Under the pieces are notes generated by a model. The model did no database searches. It saw only the letters and a list, made by a program, of their open reading frames with translations, and had not been told where the DNA came from. The position numbers were made by a program, and so were the translations under genes. DNA of 64,000 bases. It comes from Rhipicephalus microplus (Eukaryota > Arthropoda > Arachnida > Ixodida > Ixodidae). Below are positions 43,361 through 53,941 of this stretch, piece by piece. The DNA is taken from the NCBI RefSeq assembly GCF_043290135.1, contig NC_134701.1, forward strand, positions 202,249,101 through 202,313,100. Direction: 5' to 3'. Each line of letters starts with the position of its first letter. The first letter of the stretch is position 1.

Positions 43361-45773
43361 TGAAAAGCAGCCGCACAAGTGATGCGACTGATCGCAAAGG
43401 AGTGTGTAAGACCAGTGCCTCCTCTATTTTTTCAGTGCCTGGGTGAATTACCTCTTCAGGCCGTTGAGCGTGTGCTCCACCTCCGCTCGCCGCTGTCGTG
43501 TGGTGGCTCTGCGCGAGTAGACTACGGGAAGCTGGCGCTGAACGTCAATTGGTATCAAGAAGCTCGTGAATTTATGTTTCCATGCGAGATAATTCCTATG
43601 TGTGCTTCTCGCCGGCTTTCACGTTCACAGGTGGGATGAAAAGTAACACGAACATAGTGGTGTGCTCTTTTCACTGGGCTCTGACCGTAATGGCAATAAA
43701 AAGATGCTCTTTGGTCTTTGCAACAAGTATGACTTTGTCTTTTTAGCCATTATCCAGGCTACAACCACATAGAAATGAATGCGAAACAGAAAATAAGGCT
43801 GATACAGCACGTCTGCGTTTATTCAGTGGCTACTACACGTATTCCGCAAGCAGTCTATCAGGCCGCGCTACCGCTTCGGTACTTGCGTTCGAGGTATACA
43901 GCATTTACGTTTAATTTTCTCTTTCAGGATACTACAACCTCGTCATTTGCATGCCTTAGTACATACTACTTCGGTGTACTACTCTGCATATCCGAAGGAA
44001 ACAAATAAGATTCTTTTTCTATTTCACTTCTTATTACTGATAAAGAAAAAATGTAATTCACAGATTCCCTGATGGATTTACCTAAGACGACAAAAACGCA
44101 AAAACTATCTTCTTCCCATTCAATGGATTGGATGTTTCCTGCTTCCCCCCCCCCCCCCACCTCTGGGATATTTCTGCACCTAACGTGGTTTACTTACTAC
44201 TTCAAGGATTGGACGCAAAGCGAGCTTTCTGCTCCTCAACCAAAATTTATTTTATCATATCTGCCGTCATATGAAGACGTCTCCACGTATTGATGATTTA
44301 TTGCATCGCTTGTGTAGACGCCACCGACGCCGGATGCCACCGGTGATTAATTTTCGCTTTTGATGAGGAATTCAAGGCTTTCGCCTTAATGCACTGAACG
44401 GCTGTCGTTCCGTCGAGTTGGAGCTGGCGCTGGTGTTCTAGGGAGAGTGCTTGCAGTGATTAGGCGGGATAATTAGCCAATGTTTAATACATATTTGAAC
44501 TACACTCGAATTGCAGCCGTCATATACAACCTGAATATTTTATAAGTTATAAGTGGTGGCTCAATATTACGCTTCCGGTTTTATACCGGGGCAATAGGTA
44601 GCACTTAATGTGACCACGCTGCGTGCAAAGAGTCAACGAATGAGGCTATCCGTAGCAGCGCTGCATCGCGATTACTGCCTCGTTCCACACTAACATTAAG
44701 TCCCGAAGCTGAATGGGACCCGATGGGCAACACATTAGTTATCGGTGGAACAAGCAAGGGTTATGATGTACACTGCCATAATGAATGCGCACGAGCTTTT
44801 AAGGCTGAGCAGGATGCCCCTAGCGGCAAAAGTGTTGAGGTCGGCAGCTGTTGGCCTCTACTCTGCTCACTCGGAGAGGCCAACAGGAGGAAAATAAATC
44901 GCATCATAGCCACGAGGTGATGATGACGAGTGTTGTGAAGCGGACAGAAGCACGCAGGGACGGGAGCTGTTTTTTTGTTTTTTACCTCCATGATTTCAAT
45001 ATTCAAGCTCTGAAATGGTGAAATAACCTGACATAGTTCCTTATTTTCTGGCACTTGCTTTCTTTTGGTGGCAACACATGTATTACCTACCCCCCTCAAA
45101 TTGGCCATCTCCTGACGACTACCTCCCATGATCATATCTTAACATTCGTGGTGGCCGAAGTTGTGAACAAATACCTGAACAACGCACTGGAGTCCCACAA
45201 AAACACTCGAACTCGAAAGGCATACAATCCATAAGAGCATTGCGGAACATGAAGGGAAACACAACGTCCTGTGTTTCTAATAGACCAGCCCTGGTTTCTC
45301 ACCATGAAAGCGCGGAACTCCTTGAAGTGGTGTGTAGCCAGGTGAGCTTCTAATAGCAATATTGTAAAATATATAAATGCAGTGAGCAAGACTTAGGTTA
45401 AAGCCAGCTCCTCAAGGAATGTAAAAATATTGACAAGATGTCATTTCTCTTAGAAATGCACAGAATGGGGTGGTAATAGCAACGGTGCGCTGCCTGAGCC
45501 ACTCGCGGAAGCCATATCTTTCTTGACCATTCTGTTTCCTTATCGTGTCACGACCATGAGAACAAAATTGCTGTGCGAAATAAAAAAAGGCACGCTTGCG
45601 TATCTTCCTTCAAAGCTTTGGCAGTTGCACAGTTGGTTGAACGCCCACCAGCTATAGTCCTATATGGTCATAGGTTATAGGTTCAACTCAGGGCAATGAA
45701 TTCTTTTTTTTTGTTTTTTTGGCGTCTGGTTGCATTTTTTGTTGACGCATTTCCATGACGGAAATACAATACG
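43361..45773. other. No recognisable feature; 14-bp C tract
   Basis: (C)14 at 44145-44158. Open frames up to 124 codons (44761-45135 minus) with no recognisable domain. Confidence 0.45.
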
Positions 45774-45786
45774 AAAGCCTTGGTAA

Positions 45787-46010
45787 TGGTGATAAACCAC
45801 CATATAATTATGAGAGACGCTGTAATGAAAGGCTCTAGAAATTTTGCCTACCTGAAATTCTTTAACGTGCACCCAAATCTGAGCACACGGGCCTACAGCA
45901 TTTTAGCCTGCATCAAAAATGCAACCGCCGCAGCCGGGATTCGATCCCGTGACCTGCGGGTCAGCAGCCGAGTACCTTAGCCACTAGACCACCACGGCGG
46001 GGTGAAAAAA
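45787..46010 (-). mobile_element. Ruka-like SINE, copy 5, tail-less
   Basis: Complete tRNA-like head (B box GGATCGAATCC on the minus strand) and middle section, but the (TCAA)n tail and the adjoining TGTGGGGTTTAACGTCCC region are missing. Flanked by perfect 13-bp repeats AAAGCCTTGGTAA (45774-45786 and 46011-46023). Extra A residues (46004-46010) separate the head from the duplication. Confidence 0.93.
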
Positions 46011-46055
46011 AAAGCCTTGGTAAACCCCAGCAGAAAACTTTTACGGGTTAATTGA

Positions 46056-46225
46056 TTTCTATACTTTGTCCCAGCAAGTTGTTGTTTCTTCAAAGCAGCT
46101 CAACAGCACGAGGACAAAGGGAACAAAAAGACAGGCACTGTCCCGTTGTTTCTCTTCTCGTCTTGCTGTTGTTGCACTGTTTCTAAGATGAATACTAACC
46201 AACTTGCCCAAATTTCTACTCTCGT
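46056..46225. mobile_element. Head-to-head (fold-back) Penelope-like 3' ends
   Basis: The right arm (about 46131-46225, plus) runs TTGTTTCTCTTCTCGTCTTG, then GATGAATACTAACCAACTTG and CCCAAAT, the terminal type seen at 2436-2455 and 48203-48232. The left arm (about 46130-46056, read on the minus strand) is a diverged copy: TTTTTGTTCCCTTTGTCCTC, then GTGCTGTTG and AACAACTTGCTGGGACAAAG. The two arms are imperfect inverted copies meeting near 46130. Alignment was done by eye; identity is roughly two thirds, so the call is tentative. Confidence 0.45.
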
Positions 46226-46739
46226 AATCTTCTTGCTTGTCCCTGAAGGAGCGTACGGGCAAGCATTCATTTGGTGAGTGGCATCACCGTGAACCCATGC
46301 CAGTGGGGGTTACAAAACGCCCTCATGCTTAGCCGTGTGTGCCTTTGCGGTGTCCAGGGAAACTAAAAGAGATCCTGGGGTAGAACCAACACTGGAGGTT
46401 TGGACCTTTACGGCTCCCTTCCAGAAGGAACACACTTCTTTGGCTCCGGCTTCACGTAGATGGCACCCCTGGGCTGACCCAACAAGGGGAAGCCGGCCTT
46501 CCCCTTTTCTTGTCTTTCTTTTCTCACATATCTGTCTTTTAAATGTGCGGAGTTTTATAGTCACCCCTACTAGCAAATTCAGCGTCGGTGTACAGCCCCA
46601 CTGCGCATTTTCGCGTCTTACGTCTTGTTTTAACTGTTCCCGCATCTCGTTGCAGCCATTTGATCTTTCTAGGTTCCTCCACACGACCAGCTGCATAAAA
46701 ACAAATTGAAGTCATTAACTGATGAGCCTCGAAAACCTT
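46226..46739. other. Unassigned segment between Penelope-like piece and LINE G
   Basis: GC-richer than its surroundings with open frames on both strands (46310-46696 minus, 46335-46709 plus) that shadow each other. It looks like part of a dispersed repeat, but I cannot assign it. Confidence 0.3.
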
Positions 46740-47533
46740 ATGCGGGCCTTGGAGACTTAAATGCACATATCATTTTATGAGGTGACTCGGAGGTATTCGG
46801 TGCCACTTTATTTCGAATAGCTGGGCTAGCCATTCGAACTATAAAAAGGCAAAGAATACCTCCTCACTAGTTTTTTCTGATTCCCAGGAAGCCTGCAGAA
46901 TGTTTCTCCGTGGTGGACTACTGAATGTTGTCTTGTGAATACTAGGTGACAGGCTGATACAGGACCATACCATAATTTGGTGCCCAGGCCCCAACAGTAT
47001 CTCGGGGAATGAGCTGGTGCACAATTTAGCCCATGATTCGATGCAACCGAGCGAAGAATGACACCAAATATCAGTACTAACCATGCACTGCACGCGATAT
47101 ACTCGAGCATCAACGTAAGACAAGGCAGCGGTGTGCCCCACTACACAAATTTCTTTAAGTTGACGAAGGTCGCCACCTTAGGCAAATTCAGGTTAACAAG
47201 TATTCACATTTGGAAAGGTGGCCTCACATAAACTTCAATGCATATGTAAACCAATGTCCACCGTGCAAGTCGACACCGACGTTGCAACACGTCTTATGGG
47301 GCTGCCGGAGCAAGCCTATGGAGGTACAGTCACCTCTGATACCCGCTTTACGGGGGGAGTCTTGGGAGGCCGTCCTCGCTCGACCTGACCTAAAAACCGA
47401 GAGGGGTCTCTTGGATCAAGCTGGGCGAGTTGTGGTAACCACCGGTGTCCTGAATTGGGGAAGGCACCCCTAATACTTGCACCTTCTCTCTTTTTTTTTT
47501 GCTCACAAATAAAATGTTGCATCATCATCGTGA
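46740..47533 (+). mobile_element. 3' fragment of an RNase H-bearing LINE (LINE G)
   Basis: Blocks in order: RNase H helix (LAIRTIKRQRIP near 46830), FSDSQEACRMFLRG near 46873, IIWCPG and GNELVHNLA near 46972-47025, CCHC tail CPPCKSTPTLQHVLWGC (47259-47309), and a C-terminal helix (SWEAVLARPDLKTERGLL near 47363) ending at a TAA at 47471-47473. The 3' UTR has AATAAA (47508-47513) and a terminal CATCATCATC repeat (47520-47529). The same tail design as LINE B indicates the same or a sister family. Stops and frameshifts occur upstream of 47200; the last 87 codons are open. Confidence 0.85.
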
Positions 47534-48196
47534 TCTCGCTGTGATGTCCGTGGTCGTGTAATGGAACAGTTTCATTTCTCTTCTGGGGCTTATCTCTTGA
47601 ATCGAAAAGAACAAGCATATTATGGCCTCGCTAGCAATAGCCGATCGTCCATAGATATCAGTATTACATTACAAATGCTTCCACCTCTACTCAAATGGAA
47701 AGTCAGTAATGATCCTAATGGTAGTGAGCACTTTCCTATAATTCTGAACACGCTGATAGCGAGTGAATTCCCTCTACAGGATGCAAGATGGCAGATTGAC
47801 GACGCCGATTGGGAGTAGTTTTAAAAACCTACTCAATTAACATGGTAGGATATGTGTTGCTGAAGCATAGATGAAACCGTAGCTGACTTTAAACCTTTGT
47901 TATTAATGCTGCAATGTGTATTCCGCAACCACCAAACAATGTGTGTCCTGGTGGAACATTAAATATATAAATGCTCTATCAGAAAAACAAAGCACGGAGC
48001 TTGCTTCTTGACTCTCCGACAGCCGAGAATGGACAGTTCTAAGAACACAAAGTCTCAAAGCAAGAGAACACGCCAATAGACTAGGAGGCAGAGTTGGCAT
48101 AACTTTTTATCAGGCATCAACTCATCCACACACGAGGCTAAAGTCTGGAACATGGTATGTAGAATAGCAGGACGACATACATATTCGCTTTCTAAC
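47534..48196. other. No recognisable feature
   Basis: Short frames only; no motif recognised. Confidence 0.45.
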
Positions 48197-48840
48197 AAAA
48201 CAGCCATTTGGGCTAGTTGGTAGTGGTTCATTATGAAAGAACAGGGGCGTGGTACGTGACCTGAACTGGAAGAAAGAACAACCACACTAGCGCACACTCA
48301 CAACTGAAAGTTTATTGAAGGTGCAACACATGTATAGCTTACAAAAATTGTCACATAATACAAGTTCTCTTGCCAAAAAAACAAACAAAAGAAGCATAAA
48401 AGCATCGCTATTCTGCAAAACGTCATCAAAATATGATCAACACACATGCGCCTAAACAATAAAGATAAGAAAAAATATACATAGGCGAATGAAATTAACA
48501 AAAGAGATGAGTACGGGGATTTTTCCTTAACATATAAGTACTCTTTCTCTGAAATGGCAATGGAGGGGTGGCTTACACATCTTTCACCGTATCTCTTAAT
48601 ACGAAATGATTCTATTCATTCGCGGGTGATCTTATCCCTCTGCTTGATAGGACAGTCGTGTCTACAAAAAGGGTGAGCAGCCGCACATATTCCAATGTTG
48701 CGCCAAGTGGGCACCGTCCTACAAGGTCACCGCCTTGTAAGGCTCCTGTAAACGAATGTTTAATATTCTAGATGGCAGATCAACTGCTGCACAAATCCAC
48801 AAAACACGAACCATATGTTACCCTTTTGCTTGGCTGAGCT
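48197..48840 (-). mobile_element. Penelope-like element, GIY-YIG tail and 3' end
   Basis: Minus-strand translation gives LAQHWNMCGCSPF (about 48705-48667) and, in another frame, SFRIKRYGERCVSHPSIAIS then EKEYLYVK (about 48612-48530). These correspond to the HCxxCxC and GxxCVSxPSIxLxxKE segments that close the GIY-YIG endonuclease domain of Penelope-like retroelements. Downstream comes CAATAAACTTTC (48308-48319 complement) and a terminal region with ACCACTACCAACTAGCCCAA (complement 48207-48226). Stops and a frameshift interrupt the coding part, and the reverse transcriptase is absent. LINE H begins within a few tens of bases on the other side. Confidence 0.7.
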
Positions 48841-48859
48841 ACAGACCTCGTTAAACTGC

Positions 48860-51333
48860 TGGAATAAAGGGTTCGATCATGTAGTATATATGAAATACTA
48901 ATGCACTTGCTCTTTGAAAACCAAGAAGTCCTCCACTCACTGTGTAATGCTGGGGGGGGGGGGGGGGGTTCTGGCGATATCTACTTTGGCTGGAAGGAAG
49001 CCATTATTATTCCGATTCTAAAATAGGGCAGTGAACCATCCTCTGTTTCCAGTGATAGGCGTATAGTCCTAACAAGCTATCTCTGCAAGGTTTTCGAAAA
49101 AGTGACCAATACGTGACTCTTGCACTTCCTGGAAATAAAAAAAAATCTACCTACCTCATAACGGTGCGAGTTTCGAAAGGGTAGATCAGCCACCGAATAC
49201 GTGGTACAAATTGAGGCACAAATTCATGACGCTTTGGTTTATAAGCAATTCTTTTCGTTGTCCCTCTATACATAAAGCGCTCATGACACCACATGGCGCT
49301 TGGCATACTTCGAGAACATTCACATTTAAGTGCGCCGATAAGGATGCTGGCTGTAATTGAAAGCTACCTGTGCCATAGGACATTCCGTGCGCCTATTGGC
49401 AATGTATTATGCCAAGCATTTGTCCAAGAAGCAGGAGTGCCGCAATGTGGTGTCCGGAGTTGTCCACTTTTTGTTATCAGAATTCCTTGCGTTTTTGCAT
49501 CTTTTCTAATATCTTCATAATTCCGTGCATGTAGATCATATGGTGGTTTGCTATACGTTTTGTAATCTTCCAATGTGTGAGCCCCAGGTTCAGCTCGGTT
49601 TAAACGAGGTACCTAAAAGGACTAGTAAGAATGAGCTTAAGCTTAATCCAGAAAAAAACACTTGCGTCTTCTTCTCAAGGAAGAGAGGCATTCATCCCAA
49701 TCCAAGCATTCACCGGCATGGTCAAGGTCTGTCTGCAAAAAAAAAAAACACAAAATTATAGGTTCAATTCTAGACCCGAAACTAACCGTCATATGAGTGA
49801 TGTCACCATTGAACAAGTAGACGTACTACCTCAGAGATCCTAAATGTATTCTGTAAGTTATACGGAACATAGGGAACACCCCTCACGCTCCACGAGGAAT
49901 CATTTGTCCAGTTCCGTCTTGTGTGATAACCGTCCTTCGTTTATACAGCCCACGTCGTTCGATGAGCTTCGCATAGGAAGTGTGTGGGCCACTTTTTTAG
50001 CACTGTTTGATGGCTGCCACTGCATATCTGTCATCGCGGATGTGGTAGTTTATAGGCTGCGATGTTTTTTGTTGTAGTTGTGAAGCACACGCCGATTGCA
50101 CACAACTCTAGCACAAGTACATTTGCCAATAATATATTTACTCATGCCTAAAATTCTCACTCTACGGTGTCATACACTGCGCTGAGCCCATTGTGTCAGA
50201 TTATGGCGCTCCCCACATTACTGCAAGCAAACAGAGGCATGCGCTTTATTATTGGCCGTCAAACACATTAAACAAATTCTCAACAAGCATAATATACATC
50301 GGTTTTTGAAGCATGGTAAAAGCCTTGAAAAGTCTTAAAATTCCCAAAGTCCTGTCTGTCTCTCACTCTGCTCTCTCCTATGCATGGTCGACACACTCAA
50401 ACAGCATGTCGTAGTGTGCCAGGTACGAGGACACCACGACATTCAAGGAAACGTGTTAGCGGATCAGCTAGCTTCATTTCTCAACGAAACGAATGCAACA
50501 CATCTATAGCTATCCTTGCGCTTCCCCTAAAACATTTCCCTAAATGAATGCTTCGACTCATTGGCAGTTCACTTGAGATAGGCACACAAGCGAATGAATG
50601 TTATGAAGCCTCAACTAGCTATGTGGCCGCAAATACCAAAGTTTCATCACACAAAAGTAACACTTACCAGGCTAAGAACTAGACATATACACAGTACCCA
50701 CTCATACTTTTTCTACGGTGGCAATCCATCTTTGTGTGATAAATGTGGTAAAACACTCACCGTGTTTCATATTTTAATTCAATGCCACGCATTACGTACT
50801 AATAGAAGAAAATACCTTCTGTGAACCTACCGACCAAAATATTTCTGCATCGGTCGATACTCATAAGTAGGCAGTCGACCAGAGTGTCAAGTTGGGCGTG
50901 TTGGCAATGCATAACGAATCACGTAGCGGGTATTCGTGCATTTCCAACAAACGATTGCGCTACGTGATCAGTAGACACTCCCTTTTTAAATACAAATGGT
51001 TGTTCACGTTTTTAACGAAAGCTGCGGCGGCTACTTTGTACAAAGGACCTGTCTCTCAGGTCTTGGACTAAGAGGCCTTTGACAACGCGTTCGTGTGGAT
51101 GCCTTCTCCCTATTGTTTCATATCACGACCACTCGTAATTGATCCTACGCCACACGCTTCATGCCCCCTTATGATTTTAATACCTATATGTTTTACCTTC
51201 CTTCAGCACGAGGTATTGTAGGCCCCTACATTGCCACTTAACATTACCATCGTTCAGGCTCCTTATCATGTCCTGTTGACTCCCTGGCCATCAAATGGCC
51301 CTTGCACGAATAAACGTCCTATATTATCATCAT
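48860..51333 (+). mobile_element. Decayed I-like LINE (LINE H)
   Basis: RT blocks in order: WKEAIIIPIL near 48988, RRIVLTSYLCKVFEKV near 49048, RSATEYVVQIEAQIHDAL near 49183, DTTWRLAYF near 49282, QEAGVPQ near 49428, VDHMVVCYT (49528-49554) in place of VDDxxxC, and KLNPEKNTCVFFSRKRG near 49640. RNase H survives mainly as VRGHHDIQGNVLADQLASFL (50426-50485). The CCHC tail CDKCGKTLTVFHILIQC (50738-50788) is clear. The element ends with GCACGAATAAACG and ATTATCATCAT at about 51333, the AATAAA-plus-ATC tail type. A 17-bp G run (48952-48968) interrupts the first RT block. Inactive: the second catalytic Asp is His and stops are frequent. Protein sequence is closest to LINE A. Confidence 0.85.
50594..50824 (+). 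pseudogene. CCHC C-terminal domain remnant of LINE H
   Basis: A 76-codon frame with LTRLRTRHIHSTHSYFFYGG followed by the CX2CX8HX4C finger CDKCGKTLTVFHILIQC. This is the conserved post-RNase H module of I-like LINEs, probably involved in RNA binding. The ATG is internal and the upstream frame is broken. Confidence 0.75.
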
Positions 51334-51847
51334 ATTCTGGTATACGTTGCGATATTTGCTGGCTTGATATACACACATTTGCCAACTACCACAGCTCTCC
51401 CGCTAGACATTTTGAAATCGCTAGGTGTATAGAATTTGCTCTACAGGTTAGCACTGAGCCATAACACTAACGCAAACCTGTTTTCTTAACATAACAACAA
51501 CTCATTCAATACTCTCATGCTGACCGCGCATTACTTCGTCCACCAACAAGCAGATCAGTGACACAGCACGTCTACTCAAGCCAAGTCAAGTTTATCGAAA
51601 CGGAGAGTTACGTAGACAGCACCGACCGTGTCACTGTAGACAGCGCACATCAGGCGTTAGAGACTGTCTACTTAAACGCTCATTTTACCTCCTCAGAGCT
51701 TGCAAGCAAATTTTTCGAGGTTCCAATTGTTTATTGTTTCTTTCTTTGCATGAATGTCACGAATAGAAAAGTCCTTCACTCCTATTTGTAGGCCAGCGTA
51801 CGTCGGTCACATATAGACAGTTTCATTAGGCTTATATTATATCAGGC

Positions 51848-51848
<1 letters not shown>
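51334..51848. other. No recognisable feature
   Basis: Short frames without motifs between the LINE H tail and the TA microsatellite. Confidence 0.45.

Positions 51849-51913
<65 letters not shown>
51849..51913. repeat. (TA)n(CA)n microsatellite
   Basis: About 55 bp of TA followed by (CA)5, directly abutting the duplicated unit that starts at 51914. Confidence 0.97.
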
Positions 51914-52227
51914 GTTCACGTGCTACGTGACGCTAAACATGCGCATAAGAGTGTTTTCACACTCGTCGTTTGGCTTATAGATGGCGCTGACTGCCCCTCC
52001 TACTTCTAAATTCGCATATAAACCCAAAAAGTGGACGGAGGGAAGGCCGCTGTGGTAGCTCAGTGGTTAGAGCATCAAACGCGTTATTGAAAGGTCGTAG
52101 GTTCGATTCCTGCTCACGGCTGGTTATTTTTTCATCCATTTTTCTTCCTTCTTATTTACATTCCGTTGCTTCTAATACTTTCCCTGTACATTCCTTGGCA
52201 TTACTGTCTGTTAGATCTCATTCATAT
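51914..52227 (+). repeat. tRNA-headed repeat, duplicated unit copy 1
   Basis: 314 bp starting GTTCACGTGCTACGTGACGC. It contains TCGTCGTTTGGCTTATAGAT, a tRNA-like segment at 52046-52121 and a pyrimidine-rich end. The same unit recurs at 52367-52683 with few differences. Confidence 0.9.
52046..52121 (+). repeat. tRNA-like SINE head, copy 1
   Basis: A box TAGCTCAGTGGTTAGAGC forms a perfect 4-bp D stem (GCTC/GAGC). B box GGTTCGATTCC lies in a paired T arm. Only the outer four acceptor pairs (GCCG/CGGC) form. Alignment of the anticodon arm suggests a GTT (Asn-like) position, but the loop is irregular. Not a functional tRNA. Confidence 0.6.
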
Positions 52228-52366
52228 TGTGTTAAAACACGGAAAAACGAGCCCTTAGGTATACACTTCTTTCCCTTGTTTCATCGAACGAGGGTCTCGT
52301 ACTGGCAGACTTGGTGTGTTTAGGTTGTATAAGAGGGACAATTAATCAGCTGCCTGCTCATAATAA

Positions 52367-52683
52367 GTTCACGTGCTACGTGACGCCAAACATGCGCATA
52401 AGAGTGTTTTCGCACTCGTCGTTTGGCTTATAAATGGCGCTGACTGTCACTCCTACTTCTAAATTCATATATAAACAAAAAAAAATGAATGGAGGGAAGG
52501 CCGCTGTGGTAGCTCAGTGGTTAGAGCATCGAACGCGTTAATCGAAGGTCGTAGGTTCGATTCCTGCTCACGGCTTGTTATTTTTCCATCCATTTTTCTT
52601 TCTTCTTATTTACATTCCATTGGTTCTAATAACTTCCCCTGTACATTCCTTGGCGTTACTGCTTGCTAGATCTCATTCATATA
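52367..52683 (+). repeat. tRNA-headed repeat, duplicated unit copy 2
   Basis: 317 bp, start to start 453 bp after copy 1 and in the same orientation. The tRNA-like part is at 52500-52575 with the same boxes; anticodon-arm bases differ slightly (ATCGAA versus ATTGAAA). The unit runs into the TA microsatellite at 52679. Confidence 0.9.
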
Positions 52684-52692
52684 TATATATAT

Positions 52693-52749
<57 letters not shown>
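52679..52749. repeat. (TA)n microsatellite
   Basis: About 70 bp of TA with one GATA interruption, directly after the second copy of the duplicated unit. Confidence 0.97.
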
Positions 52750-52750
<1 letters not shown>

Positions 52751-53036
52751 GTGTGAGCTGGACTGCTGTTATTAAGCGGGTGTAAAAGCAACCTTTTCGC
52801 AAAAGCGAACTAAAGCCATGACATGCGCATGGCGTGTCTGTATATGTATGTTATTCACTTACTGTACCGCGCATATTTACAGTCTTCCTGAGGAGCAGCG
52901 CAGCTTTGGTGGCAAACGTTTCAGTGTCTGATCCGAAGCTCAGAACGTTAAACTCAACCGCTGCAAAGATACTCGCTAGAATCATTCTCATAGGAAAACG
53001 CACTTGTATTTCAGTGCGCAGAAGCCGGTGTAGATT

Positions 53037-53282
53037 CAACTGATTGATTGATATGTGGGGTTTTACGTCCCAAAACCACTATATGATTATGAGAGACGCC
53101 GTGGTGGAGGGCTCCAGAAATTTCGACCATCTGGGGTTCTTTAACGTGCACCCAAATATGAGCACACGGGCCTAAAACATTTCCGTCTCCATCGGAAATG
53201 CAGCCACCGCAGCCAGGATATGAACCCGTGACCTGTGTGTCAGCAGCCGAGTGCCTTAGCCACTAGACCACCGCGGCGGGGC
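53037..53282 (-). mobile_element. Ruka-like SINE, copy 6, full length
   Basis: Full-length copy with A box TGGTCTAGTGGCTAAGG and a mutated B box (GGTTCATATCC). Flanked by 12-bp perfect repeats CCGGTGTAGATT (53025-53036 and 53283-53294). Confidence 0.94.
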
Positions 53283-53334
53283 CCGGTGTAGATTTCAAAT
53301 TCTGCACATGCAACCTTTGGTTTTGAGGTTTTAT

Positions 53335-53594
53335 TGATTGAGTGATTGATTGATTGAATATTATTTCATGTTTAACGTCCCGAAACACCACTACATGATT
53401 ATGAGAGACGCCGTAGTAGATGGCTCCCGAAGTTTTGACCACCAGGTGTTCTTAAACGTGCACCCAAATCTGGGCACACGCGCCTGCAGCGTTGTCGACT
53501 CCATCGAAAATGCAGTCGCCACAGCCGTGATTCAATCCCGCGACCTGCGGGTCAGCAGACAAGTACCTTAGCCAGTAGACCAGCGCGGCGGGGC
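53335..53594 (-). mobile_element. Ruka-like SINE, copy 7
   Basis: Full-length but more diverged; TTGA-type tail at 53335-53359, head ending at 53594. Only about 50 bp from copy 6, same orientation. No clear target-site duplication. Confidence 0.9.
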
Positions 53595-53876
53595 GGTTGT
53601 GCGTTTAAACTGGGGCACTGGAACGGGCATTCGATAATATGGCCTAAATACTCACGAAATAGCGACAAAGAGCTAGTTTCCTAAACATTTCGGTGTCGTC
53701 TACGGCAGCCGCGGCGTCGTGTGAGCGAAAATGTATCATTGGGTCTGATGAAAAATTTGAAGTATATGCAAGTAAAGATATATAGGAGCCGGACGGTATT
53801 GCGCTTTCGCTGTCATTGCAGTCATCTTTAGGTCTCCATTGTGACGAAAAGGAAGGCTAGCAATTGGCAAGATGAC

Positions 53877-53941
53877 AGAGAGAGAGAGCATGTGTGTGTG
53901 TGTGCGTGTGTGTGTGTGTGTGCATGCGCGCGCGCGCGCGT
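53877..53941. repeat. (GA)n(GT)n(GC)n compound microsatellite
   Basis: Three successive dinucleotide blocks within 65 bp, ending in (GC)n that could adopt Z-DNA. Confidence 0.95.

Noticed and set aside
52046..52121. Functional tRNA gene
   Set aside because: Acceptor stem pairs at only the first four positions, anticodon loop is irregular, and the segment is repeated within a larger dispersed unit.
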